Source: Mesostigma viride
Lineage: Eukaryota; Streptophyta; Mesostigmatophyceae; Mesostigmatales; Mesostigmataceae
Assembly: GCA_009746045.1 (NCBI GenBank)
Contig: RPFO01000027.1
Location: 4,652,177-4,707,176 of the forward strand
Length of the DNA stretch: 55,000 bases
Direction of reading: 5' to 3'
A program made the translations under genes and the position numbers. Below the pieces are notes generated by a model, which searched no databases, was not told the DNA's origin, and saw only the letters and a program-made list of their open reading frames with translations. Positions 41,901 through 55,000 of the stretch are shown in pieces; within the stretch, counting starts at the first letter, position 1, and each line of letters opens with the position of its first letter.

Positions 41901-42875
41901 AAGGATCGATTGGTATCCACCCACACCCCCAACCCCACCCGCTTATCCAAGCCCTGCATGTGAAAGAACGGCAGCGATTTGCACCAGCCCACAAGTCCAC
42001 AAACGGCACCGATTCATCAACCCCCATGTCAACAAACACATACCATACAAATACTTCGCAAGGCATGTATTATATACATAAGGATGTATACTTCATTAAT
42101 GAATCCGTCATCTCATGAAGCACTCACCTGTTCACAAACAGCACCTCGCCGGACGCCTGGTCCCTGCTAACCGTCTCCACCACCACCACGGCCGCCTTGC
42201 CCTTGTCCACCACGGACGTGACCCGCGAGTCCCCCACCAGGGTGGCCTGGGGTGGCAGCAGGCGGCGGCATAAGACCAGCTCGTGCTCCCCGTGCAACAG
42301 CAGGCGCGGGTCGAATCGCAGCGTGGGAACCTTGGTGAGCGCGACGGTCAGGTCGGGGATGAGGGTGACGGCGAACGTGGGGAAGACCTGGCAGCCGTCG
42401 CATAAAAGACGAGTGAAATTGGATGATTGTCAAGAGGGGCATGCGGGTGACGCGAATGAAGCGAAGACCTGACCGCCGTCACGCAAAGAGGGAGGGGCGA
42501 GGAAAAATGGTTTATATTCAGTACAAATATTGCATATGCAGCCGTCACACAAAAAGGAAGCCAATATCTATTTGGTGGGAGGGGAGGCGGAAGGGTGGTT
42601 GGGTGGTTGGTTGGTTGGTTGGTTGGGTGGGTGGGTAGGGGGGCGCGCAGGCGGGTGGGCGGGCGGGGGGGCAGGCGGGTGGGCACGCAGGCGTGCATGC
42701 GGGCGCGCAGGCGTGCGTGCGTGCGGGCAGGCGTGCAGGCAGGACCAAAGCAAACTGCGAGCGCACCTGTATCGCCGCTCCCGTGCCCCGCCCCTCGTAG
42801 ACAAGTGGCAGGTCCCTGGGGCAGCAGGCGTCCTTTGCAGCAGCCCCGACCGCTAGCGCATACAGGGCGACGTCC
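38911..42875 (-). CDS. ECH2: (R)-specific enoyl-CoA hydratase 2, peroxisomal type, six mapped exons
   Basis: Hydrates trans-2-enoyl-CoA to (R)-3-hydroxyacyl-CoA; in plants and animals the enzyme (or MFE-2 domain) works in peroxisomal beta-oxidation. Mapped coding segments are 42875-42767, 42387-42128, 41737-41278, 40066-39996 and 39183-38911, all with GT-AG borders and consistent phases. A sixth, N-terminal segment must exist upstream, since the first codon is split. Shown in order: DVALYALAVGAAAKDACCPR; VFPTFAVTL; LLHGEHELVLCRRLLPPQA; DKGKAAVVVVETVSRDQASG; ATIFLRGAGGF; PARDPDAVHEEATAPSQ; the catalytic hotdog motif YRLCGDPNPLHADP with the Asp and His of hydratase 2; and FERPILHGLCTLAFATRAV with YPGERLQTRMW. 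Odd features are a Ser/Pro-rich insert of about 110 residues in the third segment and an acidic insert after MWVL. N- and C-termini (including any PTS1) were not found. Confidence 0.88.
39197..39995. other. ECH2 intron
   Basis: Between hydratase coding segments. It contains a duplicated 37-bp phrase (ggcaatgctgtctgacggcc, copies near 39722 and 39770) and G-rich runs near 39578. Open frames here are not supported. Confidence 0.6.
40676..40945. repeat. 30-bp tandem repeat, each unit holding a 19-bp palindrome
   Basis: About nine units in the ECH2 intron. The core atcagtattaaatactgat reads the same on both strands. Alternate units differ between gtatatcgct and gtacactgct/gtacaccgct, giving a higher-order 60-bp pattern. 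The Tyr/Ile- and Ser/Val-rich minus frames are artefacts. Confidence 0.92.
42590..42760. repeat. G-rich minisatellite in ECH2 intron
   Basis: ggttggttggt/gggtgggtggg followed by gcgggcgcgcaggcgtgc-type units, directly inside the donor at 42765-42766. Confidence 0.75.
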
Positions 42876-43048
42876 CTATGCACGGGAGGGGGGAAGGTCA
42901 GATGCCACATGCGCAACGGGGAGGAGGCATTATATGCACAAAGGGGGGGGTAAGGTGCTCGATGTGCAAAGGGGTGGCTTAAGGTATTCTATGCGCAAAA
43001 GGCATTATATTTCCCAGGGGGAGGTACGTTCTAACAAGCACAGGAGGT

Positions 43049-43152
43049 GTGGGTGGGTGGGTGGGTGGGTGGGTGGGTGGGTGGGTGGGTGGGTGGGTGG
43101 GTGGGTGGGTGGGTGGGTGGGTGGGTGGGTGGGTGGGTGGGTGGGTGGGTGG
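43049..43152. repeat. (GGGT)n microsatellite, about 26 copies
   Basis: Uninterrupted tetranucleotide tract upstream of the mapped ECH2 exons. It is G-rich with potential to form quadruplexes. Confidence 0.96.
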
Positions 43153-45637
43153 GGAATAGGGTACAGGGCGAGGGGGATAGGGGGAGGTTAAATGGAGGAC
43201 AGAAACAGGATAAGGGTGGGGGAAGATAAGGTTCAACTTCAGATTAGATAAAGCGACGTTGCGTCAAGAAGCACGAATCTTACATTCAAGACGCACGCAC
43301 TCACACACATTGCAAATGGCGGCACGCTTCGTTCAAAACACACGTACAGAGATATATAATGGACCACGCTTCGATGGTGCCAAAAGGATATACCGAGGCC
43401 TCCCCCATCGGGAGACCCAAATACAGGCTTCCACGCATGAAACCATGTTAGTGTACACACTAAACGGCGCAGAAGGGCTTCCAGCAGTCTAGGGTAAGCA
43501 GGGTGTACTGCAGCGCAGGCTAGAATAGGCGAAGGTTTTGACACATGTCCACGCTGTACAGCTTTTCTTGATTATAGACCAACGATGTAATTGATTATAG
43601 ACCAACGTCACATGGCTAGATACAGGTAACACAATTAATGTGTTCATTAATGATGATATGATTGATTGTAGTACCAATTTCACATGCGCTGCCGATGCAA
43701 GGCCCCAGAGCTGATGGCAGGGAGAACGCATAAGGTGCGTAACAGCCGCGCGTGCATGCAGGATGCTACAAGGGCTACAGCACTTGCACCGAATGATGGA
43801 ATTCTTCTAAAAACGAGTTTCGTGAGCCACCACTAGCGGTCCCCGTATGACACTGTACGTGCCATACTGTACGTGTGATGCCAGTCAAGACGTAAAATTC
43901 TAGTATTGTGTTTTGACATAATTGTAGTTTCGACTCCCCAGCATCTGACATCCCCAGCCACGCTGTCCACAGCCTGGGCACAGCTTTAAAGCTAGCGAGC
44001 CAAAGCCTGCTACTTAGCTAAGTCACCTCGTCAGCCAACGCCTGGAATAACGTAGCTGGTGGGGCATCACCAAAATGTGGGGCCTAGTGCCATCAATACT
44101 TCACATGATACTATGGTTGGGGCTGCCATAATCCTCTCGGAACCCGGGGGTCACCTGCAACCCAAAGGTGCACTTACTTCCACGTGTAGTGGTGGACCAG
44201 CTGTGCGACGCGGGAGTGACGGTTCGTCGTACCGTAGCGCATGCGACAAGCAATCAGCGCAGAATTAAGCGATCATTTAGCGTGGGCAAGTGAGAATGCG
44301 ACTCAGCTACACAGGCATTGACGAGTAAATAGCCCATGAATGGAAATGACAGGAGGGACATGCGACACTAGGCCCAAGAACACGGCCGTCTCATATGCTG
44401 ATCTGCACGACATGCCCGGAATCAATGGCTTACCGTCGGAAATTTATACTGGAGGATTGTCGGAACATGAATCCGTCCCTGGCCGTCCTTCGACTCCATG
44501 CCAGCGTTGACCTGCTATGAAAATTGCGCGGTGAAATAGCCTCCCTATATGGTGACAATGACCACCAACGCTATTCAAACCATTCGCCCTCAGGTATCGA
44601 CGCATTTAATTATGGCCGGGGCCTTCCGCACTTTCCTCCCCTCGAGCTGTGCCGGCATTTTCGCGAATCAGGTTCACGGCAGCCATCTCGGCGCTTCATG
44701 GCCATCTTATGAAATTCGCATCCGCCTGACCTCACAATGTCAAAATCAGCTTTCGAATTGACAAACTGTGCCAGCTAAATGGGGTTCGAACGCTTGTTCC
44801 GGTCGAAAAATCGAGGCACCGAGCTCGAGCTTGTTCGAGAATTGCATCGGTGAATCAGCCAAGGTCGTCGACTCGTGCTGGATACTTGCATCCCCCCCGG
44901 CCTGTTGGCCTCCGGTAAGGTACATAATTATGGACTACGGACTACGGACTACGATTCACCAGTCTTCACCCATTCTGTGCTGCCAGATGTCACAAGGTAC
45001 TGTAGGGCTGGCCAGCAGAAAATAGTTTGCTGTCCAGGCAGGGTCCAGCCGCTGCACCAAGGATCGGTGTTTTTAGCAAGTCACCCTCGCATTGTCCCAC
45101 GTATTGCTCGAGCTCGGCCTCACTCCACGTGCGCTTTTCGGAATCATACCCGTGCATGCCTAATGTCGGTGGCCGGCCATTTTTTATGCCGCTTGTCCGC
45201 GCTGTCCTGGACTCCATGGCCGCCACCTCGAAACTCAGGGCCCTCATGCCCCCCAGTGTAGAATACTTTAACACATTAGGACTTATGATTAGGATACATT
45301 TAGGACTTATGCTCATGTGACGCAGTGTCTATTAATTAAGGTATTTAGATGTGCTAGGATGCCCTCCCTCCTCGTTGCGTACAGGGGGTGAAGATTCCTT
45401 AACTGGTGCCCACGTGAATCAGTCACCTGCACCACCATCATCCGCGGATGATAACTAGACAGACCCGGTAGAATAGACCCGGTCAGTGGATTACAGGTCG
45501 CCTGCACCACCATCATCCGCGGATCCCCAACGAGACTGCACGACTAACTAATAAAAAAAATTAATTATCGCGGAAAGTCCAGCGGTGGCAGTCCCTGTGT
45601 ATAACATGCAGCGGATCATGTGTGAATCGCGTTGGCA
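43153..45637. other. Probable ECH2 5' region and intergenic sequence
   Basis: The first ECH2 exon should lie here but was not found with confidence. A minus-strand frame at 45316-44990 (YDSEKRTWSEAELEQYVGQC) is charged and non-repetitive and could be an exon or gag-like fragment; the family is not recognised. Otherwise nothing is supported. Confidence 0.35.
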
Positions 45638-46462
45638 TACATTAATTAATTAATAGACACGTGACTGCCGCAGCATAAGTTCTCAATGGGAGGGGAGCAT
45701 GGGATGGAGTGGATTAATTAATTAATTAATAGACACGTGACTGCGTCACGTGAGCATAAGTCCTCAGTGGGAGGGGAACATGGGATGGAATGGATGGTAT
45801 AAGCTATCTAGGTCCTAGTTACAGGGGTGTGGGCACCGCGGCCCGAATCGCTATGAATGCCATACTTGGTCACACGCGGAGCCCCCACAGGCTTGGGGGT
45901 GGTCTCCTTCATCACTACTTGCCATCTATCCTTGCGCACCACCTGCCTCCATATTACAGACAAACCAGGAGGCTGCCCGGGGGTGAGCCCGTCACGTCTA
46001 GTGTAGCACATGTCCATGCCGAGTCTATCACGAAAAGTCCACGGGTGGCGGCCCTGCCGCGCGCGGCCGGGGGCACGCCAGGTGAGGACATATCGCCCAG
46101 GCTGGGCGGGCTTGGTGCCAGCTAGTCTATCTGATGTATCTACCTGATCTGTGCGGGCCAGGTGCCCGGCTAGGCCCAGGCGCCTGTGCCTAATAATGTG
46201 GGAAACATAGGGCAAATCAGCGTACATGGAGTGGATGATGGAGTGGATGATGTAAGCTATCTAGGTCCTAACTAGTTACAGGGTTGTGGGCACCACGGCC
46301 CGAATCGCTATGAATGCCATACGCGGTCACACGCGGAGCCCCCACAGACTTGGGGGTGGTCTCCTTCATCGCTACGTACTTGCCATCTATCCTTGCGTAC
46401 CATCTGCCTCCATATTACAGACAAACTAGGAGGCTGCCCGGGTGTGAGCCTGTCACGTCGTG
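45638..46462 (-). mobile_element. LINE family B tail (B1) split by a second B insertion
   Basis: B1 consists of 45638-45713 and 46226 to about 46462. The two parts join across atggagtgga, which is duplicated at 45704-45713 and 46226-46235. B1's palindrome is damaged (gtgactgccgcag). It lies just downstream of the stop codon of the next gene. Confidence 0.78.
45714..46225 (-). mobile_element. LINE family B 3' copy (B2) nested in B1
   Basis: About 512 bp with an intact palindrome near 45735 and a TTAA tail. It encodes the conserved C-terminal segment HIIRHRRLGLAGHLARTDQV and RAPGRARQGRHPWTFRDRLG in one open frame of 139 codons. It is 5'-truncated. Confidence 0.82.
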
Positions 46463-46660
46463 CGTTGACATGGTCTTTGCCAGATCCAAATCTTTCAGCT
46501 CCTACAGCTGACATCTGGTTTCAAGTCAAAAGCTCAGATGTGGTTATCTGATTGCTGACAGTGCAGCAGCGACAAGAATGCATTGCAGCATCTGCAAGGC
46601 ACTTCAAAAAGCAGTGTTGGACTGTACAGTAATAATTATATGTTTAGTTTACATGTATAG

Positions 46661-55000
<8,340 letters not shown>

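Overview
The window looks like nuclear DNA of a eukaryote, most likely a green alga, although this cannot be settled from sequence alone. Host genes are split by GT-AG introns and have GC-rich exons. There are very long microsatellites: (TTGG)n, (CAA)n, (GA)n, (CCCTT)n, (GGGT)n. A short interstitial stretch resembles the plant/algal telomere motif TTTAGGG. Reverse-transcriptase retroelements dominate the middle.

Layout. 0.8-5.4 kb (minus): an ARM/HEAT-like repeat protein; three exons with matching phases are visible and its 3' part lies off the left edge. 6.66-7.6 kb (plus): a compact reading frame with the hallmarks of an AID/APOBEC-like polynucleotide cytidine deaminase, interrupted by one in-frame TAG. 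8.6-14.4 kb (minus): a 5'-truncated APE-type LINE (family B) carrying two nested LINE insertions. 15.8-22.4 kb (minus): a complete LTR retrotransposon with two LTRs, a 5-bp target duplication, gag, integrase, protease, RT and RNase H. 23.3-30.5 kb (plus): two head-to-tail copies of a non-LTR element with a restriction-like endonuclease. The full copy has an ORF1 with PHD and RING-H2 fingers and is broken by a 769-bp inverted-repeat element. 30.5-38 kb: a (CAA)136 tract, a BED zinc-finger fragment and several LINE 3' ends. 38.9-42.9 kb (minus): a peroxisomal-type (R)-specific enoyl-CoA hydratase 2 gene with six mappable exons. 45.6-46.5 kb: nested LINE-B tails. 46.7-55 kb (minus): a large gene for a Ser/Pro/Gly-rich protein of unknown function, running off the right edge.

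Themes. (1) The AID/APOBEC-like gene is the most notable protein finding; a DNA mutator in a retroelement-laden locus invites the idea of retroelement control, but that is only inference. (2) In all three spliced genes, introns contain tandem or decayed copies of the neighbouring exon end plus splice site: an 88-bp array, a 28-bp array, about 130-bp decayed exon copies, and a 45-bp array at the right edge. Splice-site duplication appears to be how these introns grew. (3) Retroelements repeatedly insert at the same short sites, including inside their own 3' tails. Several coding frames shift at homopolymer runs, so some breaks may be assembly errors rather than decay.
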